A stretch of 64,000 nt of DNA from Leptospira wolffii serovar Khorat str. Khorat-H2 (lineage in GTDB: Bacteria > Spirochaetota > Leptospiria > Leptospirales > Leptospiraceae). Position 1 is the stretch's first letter, and each line of letters starts with the position of its first letter. The stretch covers positions 248,001 to 312,000 of the forward strand of contig NZ_AKWX02000007.1 in NCBI RefSeq assembly GCF_000306115.2, given 5' to 3'. A program made the translations under genes and the position numbers. Below the pieces are notes generated by a model. The model worked only from the letters and a program-made list of their open reading frames with translations. It searched no databases and was not told the origin of the DNA. Of the stretch, positions 40,868 to 49,988 are shown in pieces.

Positions 40868-42315
40868 AATTGGAAGTAATAAAAATCTGTTCTTCCCGAA
40901 AGAAACTGAGTCATGCCTAGCGCGACAAGAATCGCTGCTATGGGTAGCAACCAATATTCTATTTTTTTAAAATACACCAGACTTTCCGGGTATTCTTCGG
41001 CTAACTGGAAAAGAAATACTGCAAATACGGAGAGTAGAAAACCTTCCGGATTCGGTAAGTAGATTCCCGCTTCCTGGGAAGAGAATAGTCCTCCGGTCAT
41101 TTTGAGTATGGCTTCCCATCCCCAGGAAGCGTTAGGTGCGAAGAAGAATACTCCGGAAGAAAGATAGAGAAACCAAATTAGGATCCTATGAAGAATTTTG
41201 GAGTATGGAGTCTTGAATTCGTACATCTGCCTTTTGCTTAAGCTTGCTTCGATACTCAAGAAGACTCCCATGCAGATTCCCCAAAGTGCGAAAGGAAGTT
41301 TGGCTCCGTGCCATAGACCTCCTAACAAAAAGGTAAAGGTTAGATTGAGCCAAAGTCTTCCCTCGGAGACTCGGCTGCCTCCCAGGGGAATGAAGATATA
41401 ATCTCGGATCCAGGTGGAAAACGTTAAGTGCCATCTTTTCCATAAGTCCCCGAAGGAGGAGAATAGGAAGGGCGCCTTGAAATTCAGCGGGAGCTCGAAA
41501 CCCAGGAGTTTACCGAGTCCTCTGGCCAAATCCGAATATCCGGAGAAGTCCGCATATAGCATGACAAGAAAAGAGAAGGAGAGAAGCCAAAGAAACCAAG
41601 GAGAGAGTTTGCCTACGGATTGGATCTCGGGAGAAAATACCGGTTGTATGAACCTAAGCAATTGGTCTGCGATAAATATCTTCTTTATGATTCCGGAGAG
41701 AATAAGCCAGATCCCGTCCTGAACGGATCCTAAGCTGGGAAAAGGAAGACTTCCTTCCTTTAGTTTACGGACTTGAGGAAGTAGGTCCTGGGAGCGGACG
41801 ATCGGTCCGGCAATCAACTGTGGAAAAAAAGAAATAAATAGAACGAATTCCCAGAAGCTATGCTTTGCGGTGTAGGTTCCGTTTCGCAGATCGAAGCCGT
41901 AGGACATGACTTGGAAGGTGTAAAAACTGATCGCAAGAGGGAGTAGGATTTCGTATCCGATCGTCCTATGGCTTTCTCTCAGAACTGTTTCAGAGAGTCC
42001 CGGCAAGCCGAGGAGATCGGAAAGAAGATCCGAAAAGAAATAGAAATATTTGAAGAATGCCAGATTGAGAACGTTAGTCGCTTGGATAAAAATAAAGACA
42101 GCTTTGCTATTTCTTTTGCGATAGGCCTCCCAACCGAAATAATTAAAAGTTAGAATTCCTAATAAATGGAATAGAAAAGGAATGCTCCAGGTGCCGTAAA
42201 ATACCAGGGAAGATGCTAAGAGAAAGTAGAATCGGAAACTACCCGCGGGCAGGATCCAATAGATCAGATAAACGAAAACGAAGAAAAAGAGAAATTCGAA
42301 GCTGACGAAGAGCAT
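40864..42315 (-). CDS. MBOAT-family O-acyltransferase
   Basis: A polytopic membrane protein of 483 residues with the DltB/AlgI pattern: EFVLFISFFPQLIAGPIVR near residue 160, FSGYSDLARGLGKLLGF, WHLTFSTWIRDYIFIPLGG and the catalytic His in LLGGLWHGAKLPF. Such enzymes pass acyl groups across the inner membrane to exported polysaccharide, teichoic acid or lipid. It lies between the CCR gene and the second KAS III and converges with the first, so it shares no promoter with the operon but sits inside the cluster. A DUF1574 protein, its usual partner type, is encoded in the operon. Confidence 0.92.
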   Translation of the reverse strand: MLFVSFEFLFFFVFVYLIYWILPAGSFRFYFLLASSLVFYGTWSIPFLFHLLGILTFNYFGWEAYRKRNSKAVFIFIQATNVLNLAFFKYFYFFSDLLSDLLGLPGLSETVLRESHRTIGYEILLPLAISFYTFQVMSYGFDLRNGTYTAKHSFWEFVLFISFFPQLIAGPIVRSQDLLPQVRKLKEGSLPFPSLGSVQDGIWLILSGIIKKIFIADQLLRFIQPVFSPEIQSVGKLSPWFLWLLSFSFLVMLYADFSGYSDLARGLGKLLGFELPLNFKAPFLFSSFGDLWKRWHLTFSTWIRDYIFIPLGGSRVSEGRLWLNLTFTFLLGGLWHGAKLPFALWGICMGVFLSIEASLSKRQMYEFKTPYSKILHRILIWFLYLSSGVFFFAPNASWGWEAILKMTGGLFSSQEAGIYLPNPEGFLLSVFAVFLFQLAEEYPESLVYFKKIEYWLLPIAAILVALGMTQFLSGRTDFYYFQF

Positions 42316-42432
42316 GCTTGCTCATAAGTTTTCGGAAACGGATTGCGGATTACAAGAGCTTTTTCAAAGTTCAAAAGACGAGACGGATCCGGGAACGAAT
42401 TCCCGGAAGAGAAAGAAGGAAAAACGGTAAGA

Positions 42433-43479
42433 ATGAAAAAAAGCGGACTCAAAGGCGGAAGAATTCCCGGCATTCATATTTCCGGAACGGGGGCCGCCTT
42501 TCCGTCGAAATATGGAAGAGTCTGGATGAACGAAGAAATCCATATTCTGAAATATGGGGCAAAATGGAAGGAAGTCTTTAGCTCCCATTCTTGGGATCCG
42601 GAATATTATAAAAAACGATACGGATTTGAAAAGAGATATTGGGTGAGCGTTCCCGGAAAGGCTCCCGAGAAGGGGGAGGCGACCTCGGCCGATCTGATGG
42701 AAGAGGCCGCAAGAATCGCATTAGAAGAAGCGAAACTTCTACCGGAAGAGATCGACCTTCTTATCTGCGTTAGCACGACTTCTCCCAAATATACGACTTC
42801 TCTAGGAGCGATCCTTGGGGGTAGATTAGGGATTCGTTCCGCAAGTCTGGAGATGAAGGCGGGATGCTCTTCTTCGATATACGGTATGGTGACCGCTTTC
42901 CAATTTTTGAATTCGGGAGCGGAGCATGTATTGGTTTTGGCGGGAGAAACTCTTTCTAAGGTTGCGAATCTGGATCCTACGGTGCTATATTCCGCGTCGG
43001 ACGGAGGAGGTGCTGTGGTTCTGAGCAGGGATAAGGAAAAAGATAAAGGCGTTCTCTCCTGGTGCTTGGATTCCGACGGTTCTCATACGGATGCCATGGG
43101 AGTTCCCGGGATTCTCCCTCCTAGAGGAGAGGTCCGAAACGAAGAGTATCAATTTAGATACGGAAAGATTCCCGAAGAGTTCCTACTAGAAGCTTGGAAG
43201 AAAGCCGGGAATTTTTGGAAGGAAGACGGAAGTCCTGCACCCGATTATCTCATTCCTCACCAAGTGAATCGCAATTTGATCCGAGTCGCGGCGGAAAGCG
43301 CCGGGATCGAAGAGGATAATATTCTGGATTTGGTGAGCGAGGTCGGGAATTGCGGATCGTCTAGTATTTTAATCGCCTTGGATCGTTATCGTAGGAGTTC
43401 CAACGGGGAGAATCGAAGGATACTCTTGTCCGCGGCGGGCGGAGGGATCGCTTGGGGTGGAATTCTACTCCAGACCTAA
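42433..43479 (+). CDS. second 3-oxoacyl-ACP synthase III-type enzyme
   Basis: With the start at ATG 42433 (MKKSGLKGG) it has 348 residues, close to KAS III length; the frame also has a TTG at 42343 that would add 30 polar residues. The triad is Cys145 (KAGCSSSIYG), His276 (IPHQVNRNLI) and Asn306 (EVGNCGSSS). It differs clearly from the first KAS III of the cluster in sequence and by a longer N-terminal part with many aromatic residues (HSWDPEYYKKRYGFEKRYW). It diverges from the MBOAT gene with about 117 bases between them, so that region should hold two promoters. A separate substrate from the first enzyme is likely. Confidence 0.88.
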   Translation: MKKSGLKGGRIPGIHISGTGAAFPSKYGRVWMNEEIHILKYGAKWKEVFSSHSWDPEYYKKRYGFEKRYWVSVPGKAPEKGEATSADLMEEAARIALEEAKLLPEEIDLLICVSTTSPKYTTSLGAILGGRLGIRSASLEMKAGCSSSIYGMVTAFQFLNSGAEHVLVLAGETLSKVANLDPTVLYSASDGGGAVVLSRDKEKDKGVLSWCLDSDGSHTDAMGVPGILPPRGEVRNEEYQFRYGKIPEEFLLEAWKKAGNFWKEDGSPAPDYLIPHQVNRNLIRVAAESAGIEEDNILDLVSEVGNCGSSSILIALDRYRRSSNGENRRILLSAAGGGIAWGGILLQT

Positions 43480-43551
43480 ATTCGAATTTTATAAAAGAAT
43501 CGAAAAGGTTTTTCGCTTTTCTAAAAATTCGGGCGTTCCAGTCTAAAAGGT

Positions 43552-43962
43552 ATGAATCCCACCGGTCCTATCGTTTTGTTCGACGGAGTCTGCAATCTAT
43601 GTAACGGAACGGTGAACCTTCTTTTGGACTTGGATAGAAAGAGAGTCTTACGATTCGCGAGTCTGCAGTCCGAATATGCAAAAAAGTTGGTATCCGACAA
43701 CGGGCTAGAGTCGCAGGTCGAGGCTGTGGATAGCATTCTCGTCTGGGACGGCAAAGGTCTATTCTCCAAATCGGATGCGGTCTTAAGGATCACCGGCTAT
43801 TTGGGTTGGCCTTGGAAGATTTTCCGATTAGGGATCATTCTTCCCGGAAGGATCCGAGATAGTCTTTACGATTTTATCGCTAAGAATCGATACAAATGGT
43901 TCGGTAAAACCGAGGCTTGTAGGATGCCTACTCCGGAATTGAAGGAGAGAATCTTAGGCTGA
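43552..43962 (+). CDS. DCC-family thiol-disulfide oxidoreductase
   Basis: The motif VLFDGVCNLCNGTVN at the N-terminus has the DGxCxxC pattern (DxxCxxC) of DCC/DUF393 proteins. The 136 residues are of usual length and include FASLQSEYAKKL and SDAVLRITGYLG as in the family. Such proteins are thought to be thioredoxin-like enzymes, and no substrate is known. The gene follows the second KAS III after a 72-base gap and may be read from the same promoter. Confidence 0.9.
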   Translation: MNPTGPIVLFDGVCNLCNGTVNLLLDLDRKRVLRFASLQSEYAKKLVSDNGLESQVEAVDSILVWDGKGLFSKSDAVLRITGYLGWPWKIFRLGIILPGRIRDSLYDFIAKNRYKWFGKTEACRMPTPELKERILG

Positions 43963-44396
43963 AGTTCCGACTGGACCGATTTTAAGAATTCGGGCCAAAA
44001 AGAGGGGATTTTGGACCCTTTAAGTATGGGGGTTTATGTCTAAAGACGATAGAAGAAGGGGAAGGGCAATAGACGGAAACTTCTTCCTTTTTCCGAAAAC
44101 TTTTAGAAGAAACAGTATTTTTTACCTTACCCCTTAAGTATTTCTTTTGATTTTTTCTAAATTCTGCCAAAATCATCCAAATTTGGCTGATATAGATTGA
44201 AAATGGATATTATCGTTAATTTTCGTTCAATATCCTTGGAATTCGTAATTTCTCAAAGTTTTAGTTGGTGAAAAATCCTTGTCCCAAGATCGTGGACAAG
44301 GAGGATAGGTTGAACTTTCGGAATTTTTCCGCCGATCATAAGAACAGACTCGGTTTCTTACGAGAATTTTTGGCGGCGCAACAAGGAAAGAACCAA
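43963..44396. other. 434-base AT-rich non-coding interval
   Basis: This stretch before the M23 peptidase gene has lower GC than its surroundings. It holds a perfect 10-bp palindrome CCAAATTTGG at 44177-44186, a GGATATT/AATATCC inverted repeat at 44205-44211 and 44229-44235, and a TTGAAAAT / ATTTTC-rich pair around it. A GTG frame from 44265 leads into the peptidase but lacks a ribosome site and would place 44 polar residues before the signal peptide. I take it as a regulatory or leader region. Confidence 0.45.
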
Positions 44397-45188
44397 ATGA
44401 AAAGGAACACGACTCGGATCGCGATTGCTGGAGCCTCGGCTCTGTTGATTCTACTTTCCTGGAAATCCTTCGCGAACACAAATTTGGAAGAAGTAAAGGT
44501 GGATAACGAGTTTATCCAAACCTACCAATCTAGAGAAGGGATTTGGATCGTTCCCGGTAAGGTTAAGGAGTCCTTAGAGGACTTATACCATAAATTCGGC
44601 ACTTCCGATCGGGAAGTGAGGCTCCTAAACGGGATCCATGACGGTAGCAAGATCGCTCATTCCGAACCCATCTTCTTTCCCTATAACTCCAATTATGTAC
44701 GCAATCTTCTTTTAGAGGACAAAGGTCGTGAGATCTTCACTTCCGATTCCAGAGAATTGATTTGGCCCTTGAGTTTCAAATATTCCAGGGTGACTTCCCG
44801 ATTGGGAAGACGTTGGAACGCTCTCCATGCGGGAGTGGATATCGCCTGTCCAAACGGATCCATAGTGATCGCTGCCGCCGACGGAGTGGTTGTGGATTCT
44901 AAGAGGGACGGAGGCTATGGTCTAAGAGTCGTTCTGCAACATTCTCAGATCAACGGAATCCAGACTTTATACGCGCATAATTCTCTTCTGTTCGTGAAAC
45001 AAGGAGATAAGGTAAAGAAGGGACAGGTTCTAGCCCTTTCCGGAAATACGGGACATACCACGGGACCTCACGTGCATTTCGAAGTGAGATACCAAAACGT
45101 GGTTCTGAATCCGGAACATTATCTTCCTCCGTTCTTAGCGGATAAAGAAGCGCAAGTCGCGATCGCGAAAGAAACCATCCAACAATAA
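44397..45188 (+). CDS. M23-family murein endopeptidase
   Basis: Zinc ligands of the LytM/M23 fold are in HAGVDIACP and [26 protein letters not shown] and YAHNS complete the domain (residues about 150-245). A membrane/signal segment ([18 protein letters not shown]) leads. The middle part may be a small LysM-like or linker domain ([18 protein letters not shown]). AAGGAAAG lies 6 bases before ATG 44397, which decides the start. The enzyme should cut peptidoglycan cross-links in the periplasm. A HAD-family gene follows after 5 bases. Confidence 0.9.
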   Translation: MKRNTTRIAIAGASALLILLSWKSFANTNLEEVKVDNEFIQTYQSREGIWIVPGKVKESLEDLYHKFGTSDREVRLLNGIHDGSKIAHSEPIFFPYNSNYVRNLLLEDKGREIFTSDSRELIWPLSFKYSRVTSRLGRRWNALHAGVDIACPNGSIVIAAADGVVVDSKRDGGYGLRVVLQHSQINGIQTLYAHNSLLFVKQGDKVKKGQVLALSGNTGHTTGPHVHFEVRYQNVVLNPEHYLPPFLADKEAQVAIAKETIQQ

Positions 45189-45193
45189 TCCAA

Positions 45194-46021
45194 TTGCTCC
45201 CTTCTTCCGACTGGTCCCCAGAAGTCTTTTCGTTTTTAGAAGAATATCTGACCGGTCGGAGGGATAGGTCCGTAGTATTCGATTTCGATAATACTCTTGT
45301 CCGAGAGGATTTCGGAGAAGCGGTAATGTGCGAACTTCTTTTCGAAGGAGTTCCTTGGGTTTCGGATCTTTCTCCCTTCTTTCCCGAACCGGGCAAGGCG
45401 GAGCAGATGGAATCCTTGAGAAGATCGGACACGAAAGAGTTTCTCGCGGAAATTTGGAAATATTACGGATCCAAGATAGAGAAGGGCGGTCTCGAAGCGG
45501 GATACCGTTGGTCCACTTGGATTTTTTCCGGAAGACCTGCATCCGAATTGTCCAAGACCGCTTCTATCGTTTGGAAAAGACAGCAAGAAAGCGATTCTAT
45601 GGAATCCGTACAAGCTTATAAACCAATGTTCGAACTGGTTTCCGAATTGAGAAGAATAGGCGCCGATATCAAAATCATTACCGCCTCTCCGGACCTGGTC
45701 ATACAGGAAGTTTCCGAACTCTGGGGTATATCCAAAGAGAACGTGCTAGGAATGCGCCTGAAAGAAAGTGGCGGAGTTTTGATTCCCGAATTAAAGGAAC
45801 CTTTTACCTACGGAATCGGAAAAGTGAAATTGTTCCGAGAGGCAAGCGGACAGGATCGTTTCGAACTAGCCTTCGGGGATTCCGAAAACGATTTTCCTAT
45901 GTTAGAAGAAGCTTCTATCCGAGGGATCTTCTTGGATAGAGGTAAGAAGAAGATTCCGCCCCAAGGGACCCTTATCCAAAAAGTATCCGACTGGAAAACG
46001 GTTCCGATAATTCTGGGTTGA
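45194..46021 (+). CDS. HAD-superfamily phosphatase (phosphoserine phosphatase-like)
   Basis: HAD motifs are clear: VVFDFDNTLVRE (motif I with the nucleophile Asp), IITASPDL (motif II Thr/Ser), and AFGDSENDFPML (motif IV). The domain order and the 275 residues fit the HAD-IB group that includes phosphoserine phosphatase and related enzymes; the substrate is not certain. The start is TTG at 45194, 5 bases after the peptidase stop, so the two genes are likely cotranscribed. Confidence 0.82.
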   Translation: MLPSSDWSPEVFSFLEEYLTGRRDRSVVFDFDNTLVREDFGEAVMCELLFEGVPWVSDLSPFFPEPGKAEQMESLRRSDTKEFLAEIWKYYGSKIEKGGLEAGYRWSTWIFSGRPASELSKTASIVWKRQQESDSMESVQAYKPMFELVSELRRIGADIKIITASPDLVIQEVSELWGISKENVLGMRLKESGGVLIPELKEPFTYGIGKVKLFREASGQDRFELAFGDSENDFPMLEEASIRGIFLDRGKKKIPPQGTLIQKVSDWKTVPIILG

Positions 46022-46031
46022 TAAAGTATTT

Positions 46032-46053
46032 TTGTATTATATATGTAATACAA
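46032..46053. promoter_or_regulatory. probable operator/promoter of the RHH-PIN toxin-antitoxin pair
   Basis: TTGTATTA (46032-46039) and TAATACAA (46046-46053) form an 8-bp inverted repeat with a 6-base spacer, 10 bases before the antitoxin ATG. It overlaps a TATTAT promoter-like box. Ribbon-helix-helix antitoxins control their own genes through such sites. Confidence 0.6.
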
Positions 46054-46063
46054 GAGCGTTTTT

Positions 46064-46314
46064 ATGATTAGCCTTAGGTTGCCTCCCGATTTGGAGAAAA
46101 AATTGCCGAAGTCGCCGAGCTCGAGAATAAGAGCAAATCCGAAGTAATCAAGGAATCCTTAATATATTATATCGATAATGTCTCCCGAAGGCCTTCCGCT
46201 TACGAATTAGGCCGGAAATATTTCGGCCAATATAAAAGCGGCAAGTCGGATAAGTCCGTAAATCACCAGAAGTATATCAAAGAGGCCGTAAAGAAAAAGA
46301 GTAAGGGCGAATGA
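46064..46314 (+). pseudogene. RHH antitoxin gene, frameshifted
   Basis: The reading starts MISLRLPPDLEKK, the typical beta strand of a ribbon-helix-helix antitoxin, then fails within a run of six A (46096-46102). After adding one A the frame continues as IAEVAELENKSKSEVIKESL, YYIDNVSRRPSAYELG and so on to a TGA at 46312-46314, about 83 residues in total. As written it ends after 27 codons. This is either a real one-base loss in a homopolymer or a sequencing error. The stop overlaps the PIN gene start as ATGA, the normal layout of such pairs. Confidence 0.7.
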
Positions 46315-46742
46315 TCAAGGCGATCATAGATACGGGTCCGATCGTTGCCTTTTTCGACGAGTCGGATTCTTATTGTAATTCGATTCGTTCCTTTCTTAAA
46401 GAGTTTAGGGGTAGACTCTTTGCTAACTTGGCCGTGGTTACGGAAGTTTCTTATCTATTTTCGGATAATAAGAAAATCCAAAACTCGCTAATCGAATGTA
46501 TCCAAGACGGAGCGATCACGATGCTAAATCAGGATAACGAGCATTTTCCGCTCATTTACTATTTTATGGATAAATATCCTGAATGCCGAGAAGATTCGGC
46601 ACTAAGGATATTCGCGCTTCCTTTTCTCGCTCGGAAAAAATCCCTATCTTGCCAGCAAATATCCCGGCATGGAAGGAAGTTTATCCTCCGTCCAGGACCA
46701 GTCGCCCACCAAGGATACGATAGGGGCTTTCTCTCCATCTAA
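46311..46742 (+). CDS. PIN-domain toxin (VapC-like), C-terminus damaged
   Basis: The first 100 residues fit a PIN ribonuclease: AIIDTGPIVAFFDESD with Asp7, and VVTEVSYLF with Glu45. After about DKYPE (residue 94) the expected Asp-containing strands and the final T-L-D-x-D-F strand are not there; the tail is a run of basic residues that overlaps the convergent gene by about 100 bases. With the frameshift in the partner gene the pair is probably dead or dying. Another view is that the tail is a local frameshift of a still active toxin. Confidence 0.65.
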   Translation: MIKAIIDTGPIVAFFDESDSYCNSIRSFLKEFRGRLFANLAVVTEVSYLFSDNKKIQNSLIECIQDGAITMLNQDNEHFPLIYYFMDKYPECREDSALRIFALPFLARKKSLSCQQISRHGRKFILRPGPVAHQGYDRGFLSI

Positions 46743-47489
46743 AATTTTTAATAGAGCTTTCTTGAGATCTTCGGGTTCCGTCATTCTATAGGGAGTATTC
46801 GGAAAATTCTTACCGAAGCTTTCCTTTTCTCTTTCCTGAATATAATCCAGAAAGAAATCCGGAAACTTTTTGCCAGAATTTTTTTGTTCCTCCATCAATC
46901 TTTGCAGGTCCGGATGAGAAGCGGATTTCGCGAGTCTCTGTAGGATGATCGTGATTCCTCTTACGCTTTGGCTGAAGAATGTACCCGCCCGAATGATTTT
47001 ACGGGACTGGGGTTTCTCTATCGCCCATTCTTCCATTTTCTTTTTGATGAAAGCTAAGGATCCGTAAAAGGTGAGTAAGTGGGGAAGATAATAATATGCC
47101 GAATAACCGATCGTCAATCTGGGAGAAAGTTTCTTCTCCAGCTCGACCATGGGATCGAAACAAAAATGCATCCCGGATTTGATATCCGCATCGGGAGTAT
47201 CCTCCACCGGATAACCCAGATTTCCTCTGGCGGGAGTGTATATTAGAATATCGATTTTTCCGGATTCGCTCTCCAACGCTTTTAGAATAGAGGGAATCGA
47301 TGCGCCCGGATCCTCCAACTGAATGAAAGGAATCGTTCTGTCCGATCCTTTTACCGGATTCTCTCCGGACGTAGTGGATAAAATCCTCCACGTTCTACCC
47401 GATCGTTTTGTATCTTCCCGAAAGGCTTCGATTGCGCTCTGTCCGGCCGCACCCGAACCTCCTACGATCAATGCAAGCGACTCGCTCAT
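46644..47489 (-). CDS. NAD(P)-binding Rossmann/SDR-like protein
   Basis: The start at 47489 (MSESLALIVGGSGAAGQ) puts the GxxGxxG dinucleotide loop (VGGSGAAG) at residues 8-15, as usual. ILIYTPARGNLGYP could be the NAG-like strand, and YYLPHLLTFYGSLAFIKKKMEEW has a Tyr/Lys arrangement similar to the SDR active site, but the match is loose. No substrate is indicated. The open frame extends to 47516 with a basic leader, which I leave out. The end of the gene overlaps the PIN toxin tail. Confidence 0.7.
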   Translation of the reverse strand: MSESLALIVGGSGAAGQSAIEAFREDTKRSGRTWRILSTTSGENPVKGSDRTIPFIQLEDPGASIPSILKALESESGKIDILIYTPARGNLGYPVEDTPDADIKSGMHFCFDPMVELEKKLSPRLTIGYSAYYYLPHLLTFYGSLAFIKKKMEEWAIEKPQSRKIIRAGTFFSQSVRGITIILQRLAKSASHPDLQRLMEEQKNSGKKFPDFFLDYIQEREKESFGKNFPNTPYRMTEPEDLKKALLKILDGEKAPIVSLVGDWSWTEDKLPSMPGYLLAR

Positions 47490-47518
47490 ACATCCCTCCA
47501 AACGAGGAACCAGCATAC

Positions 47519-48226
47519 TCAGATTGGCAGATGTATTCCAGAAAAAAAGGAAAGATAAGAAGAGAAATCCTTGGGAATCGGAGAGTTAAGGGAGATTTCT
47601 TCTCCGAATTCGTTTTTGAATTTGAGTAGGTAAGAATGTAATAGAAAGCGATCCGGCATCTTCCATCCCGATTTCTTCTTAGGAGGGTCGAACCCGTACG
47701 TTTTATCTCCCAATATCGGAATCCCGATGGAGGCCAAATGGAAACGGATCTGGTGCCTTCTGCCCGTAACCAATCTGGCTTGGATAAGTGAAAGTCCTAG
47801 TTTCGGATTTGTTCCTAAGGTTTTGAAATCGGTAATCGCTTTTTTTCCTCCCGACCTTACGGAGATCATTCTATCCTTTCCTTCTTTCAGGAAACACTCT
47901 ACTCTAAATTCTTCCTCCTCTGCTACTCCTTCCGTTATGCAAATATACGTTTTCTCGGATTCGGAAAGAATGCTATCCGCATCCTTATTCCTTTCCGGAT
48001 CCGTGCAGAATAAAACGAGTCCGCTCGTATCCCGATCCAATCGATGGACTAAACGCAAATACGGCAATTTTTCCTGCTTTAAAACCAAGGCCTCGAAATT
48101 CTCTCTCTTAGGATCCAATGTGGCATGGATCGGAATTCCTGCCGGTTTATCGGCCGCGAGCAGGAATCCTTTTCGGTATAGAATCGGGATGGAAAAACGG
48201 CTGCCGTCGGTTTTAGCGGAGGACAT
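47519..48226 (-). CDS. RluA-family pseudouridine synthase
   Basis: The motif LVHRLDRDTSGLVLFC has the catalytic Asp of the RluA/RsuA superfamily; GRRHQIRFHLASIGIPILGD is the second conserved part. The 235 residues begin directly with LAADKPAGIP and lack an S4 domain, so this is the shorter RluA/TruC-like kind that modifies tRNA or 23S rRNA. The exact uridine is unknown. The gene ends 30 bases before the Rossmann-fold gene and is likely cotranscribed with it. Confidence 0.9.
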   Translation of the reverse strand: MSSAKTDGSRFSIPILYRKGFLLAADKPAGIPIHATLDPKRENFEALVLKQEKLPYLRLVHRLDRDTSGLVLFCTDPERNKDADSILSESEKTYICITEGVAEEEEFRVECFLKEGKDRMISVRSGGKKAITDFKTLGTNPKLGLSLIQARLVTGRRHQIRFHLASIGIPILGDKTYGFDPPKKKSGWKMPDRFLLHSYLLKFKNEFGEEISLNSPIPKDFSSYLSFFSGIHLPI

Positions 48227-48324
48227 ACTGGAAATCTTACAGAACTAACGGATTCTTTTCCAGTCTGTCCGGAAAGCTCTGAAATTCGATTGACACTTCT
48301 TCCGTTATATTGGATGAATCAGGT

Positions 48325-48939
48325 ATGAAGCAGGCCGATGCGGAAGAGCTGGACGGAAAAGAACTCATCTCCAGCGAACATATTACAGAAGTCGTTAAAG
48401 AAAACCTAAAATTAATTCGCCATACCAAGGGACTTTCCCTGGATAAACTGGCCTCCCGTTGCGGAGTCAGTCGGGCCATGCTTTCCCAAATCGAGCAGGG
48501 AAAAAGTGTTCCTACAATCGCCGTTTTATGGAAGATCGCTACGGGCTTGAACGTTCCTTTCAGCGAATTGTTAAAGGAAAAAGGGACCGAGGGAGTTTTT
48601 CTTCTCAAAGCGGAGAATACCAAAGTCTTATATTCCAGCTCCAAAGTATATTCTAGCCGGGCCCTCTTTCCGTTCATCGGAGGGAGAAGGGTGGAATTCT
48701 ACGAATTGATTCTAAAACCGGGTGGGATAGAAGTTGCCGAGCCTCATAAGGCGGGAACCACCGAGAACCTGGTCGTGGTCCAAGGAAAATTGCGCCTCAG
48801 AGTGGGCGACAAGGTGGTGGAATTGGATGCTAAGGATTCTGTTTACTTTAGAGCGGATGTTCCTCACGAGTATATCAACCCGACCGATACCGAGACTCTC
48901 ATGTATCTGGTCATGGAATACACGGACGAAGCCTCCTAA
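48325..48939 (+). CDS. XRE-family regulator with C-terminal cupin
   Basis: A helix-turn-helix of the XRE type ([38 protein letters not shown], in part) occupies residues about 22-75, and a cupin domain ([23 protein letters not shown], in part; VPHEYINPT) the last 80. Such PuuR/SutR-like proteins sense small molecules or metals in the cupin. I take the ATG at 48325; a TTG at 48310 would add five residues. Its 3' end overlaps the presumed start of an exported protein gene in another frame, so the regulator may control that gene or its neighbour. Confidence 0.88.
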   Translation: MKQADAEELDGKELISSEHITEVVKENLKLIRHTKGLSLDKLASRCGVSRAMLSQIEQGKSVPTIAVLWKIATGLNVPFSELLKEKGTEGVFLLKAENTKVLYSSSKVYSSRALFPFIGGRRVEFYELILKPGGIEVAEPHKAGTTENLVVVQGKLRLRVGDKVVELDAKDSVYFRADVPHEYINPTDTETLMYLVMEYTDEAS

Positions 48940-49948
48940 ATCGGGGCTTCTCTCTTTCCTTTTTTTCCTCTCACTCATTCTTTTTAATCTTTCCGTATTC
49001 GGAGAAGATGCGGAAACGAAACCTCCTAGTTCGGGATATTTCGGCCCGGATCGTTATGAAGAACAGATATCCTGTCGTCCGGAAGATTGTGTCCGCTATA
49101 CTCTCACGGAACTGGAATCTAAGGGAGGACGATCCGAACTCAAAAGACTCCTGGGAGAAAATGCCGGCAAGGTATTGATAGACGTCTCCGAAAAACCCTT
49201 GAAGTTAGGAGACGACGAACTCGAGGACCTAAGGGACTTTCTATTAGAAATTTCTAAACGAGACGGAAGGGTTGCCGTCGAAAAATTGCATATCGCAGTC
49301 CGAAGTCTGGATTTGCCCGAACCTCCCGTATTGAAGGAGGTAGGTTTCGTCGGATGGAACGTGGTGAGAAGAATTTACCGCGGAATCTATTTCAAGCCGA
49401 CGGGAGAATATAACGCAAAAGTACTGTACCATCCCGGCAACGGAAACATTCATCTCATATTTTTAGTTCATAAAAGATACGGAGATATCTGCGAAACCGT
49501 ATTCTCTCGATGCAACGAAGTGGAGTATCTGGACGAGGATACTTTCGATCTGCAATTATCCACAGCCATCAAAGAGTCTAGAGAAAAATCCGTTCCTGTC
49601 CGAGTGAATTTTCGCCAAGTGGAGGCGAGTCTTCCGGAAACCAAATTGGAATGGGAAAATGTGAAGAATATTGGACGATCCGCGAGAATGTACAAATGGC
49701 TTGCGATTCCTAAGGAAAGGGAGCTGAAACCTCTGAATAAGTCCCGCTTTCTTCCTTTTCAGGTCGCAGTTACTGTGATCGATTATTCTCTCTCCGTCTA
49801 CGATTGGGTGAATCAAATCCTAATCTACAAACCGGCTAAGGACACCAAGGCCGAAGTATTGTATACGGAGAAGATTTCTAAGGACGGAAAATCCTCTTAT
49901 AGATCCTTACATTCGGTGGTATTCACTCCGATCAAAGAAGAGGATTAA
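48857..49948 (+). CDS. exported hypothetical protein, start codon unclear
   Basis: From about 48929 the frame reads as a good signal peptide ([25 protein letters not shown], given in part) followed by [15 protein letters not shown] and 320 residues without a known domain; two Cys ([11 protein letters not shown]) lie near the start of the mature part. No ATG, GTG or TTG is near the signal peptide: the closest is ATG 48857, deep inside the XRE-cupin gene and 24 codons too far out. An ACG at 48926 would fit the signal peptide. The rest of the chain looks like a folded exported domain with many charged residues. Confidence 0.65.
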   Translation: MFLTSISTRPIPRLSCIWSWNTRTKPPKSGLLSFLFFLSLILFNLSVFGEDAETKPPSSGYFGPDRYEEQISCRPEDCVRYTLTELESKGGRSELKRLLGENAGKVLIDVSEKPLKLGDDELEDLRDFLLEISKRDGRVAVEKLHIAVRSLDLPEPPVLKEVGFVGWNVVRRIYRGIYFKPTGEYNAKVLYHPGNGNIHLIFLVHKRYGDICETVFSRCNEVEYLDEDTFDLQLSTAIKESREKSVPVRVNFRQVEASLPETKLEWENVKNIGRSARMYKWLAIPKERELKPLNKSRFLPFQVAVTVIDYSLSVYDWVNQILIYKPAKDTKAEVLYTEKISKDGKSSYRSLHSVVFTPIKEED

Positions 49949-49988
49949 ATTCTCCGTCCTTTTTTCCGGGACGGAGAATCGGATGTTC

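Noticed and set aside
49244..49816. Minus-strand frames opposite the exported hypothetical gene
   Set aside because: Short, overlapping each other in different frames, without ribosome sites; the plus frame has a signal peptide and even composition.
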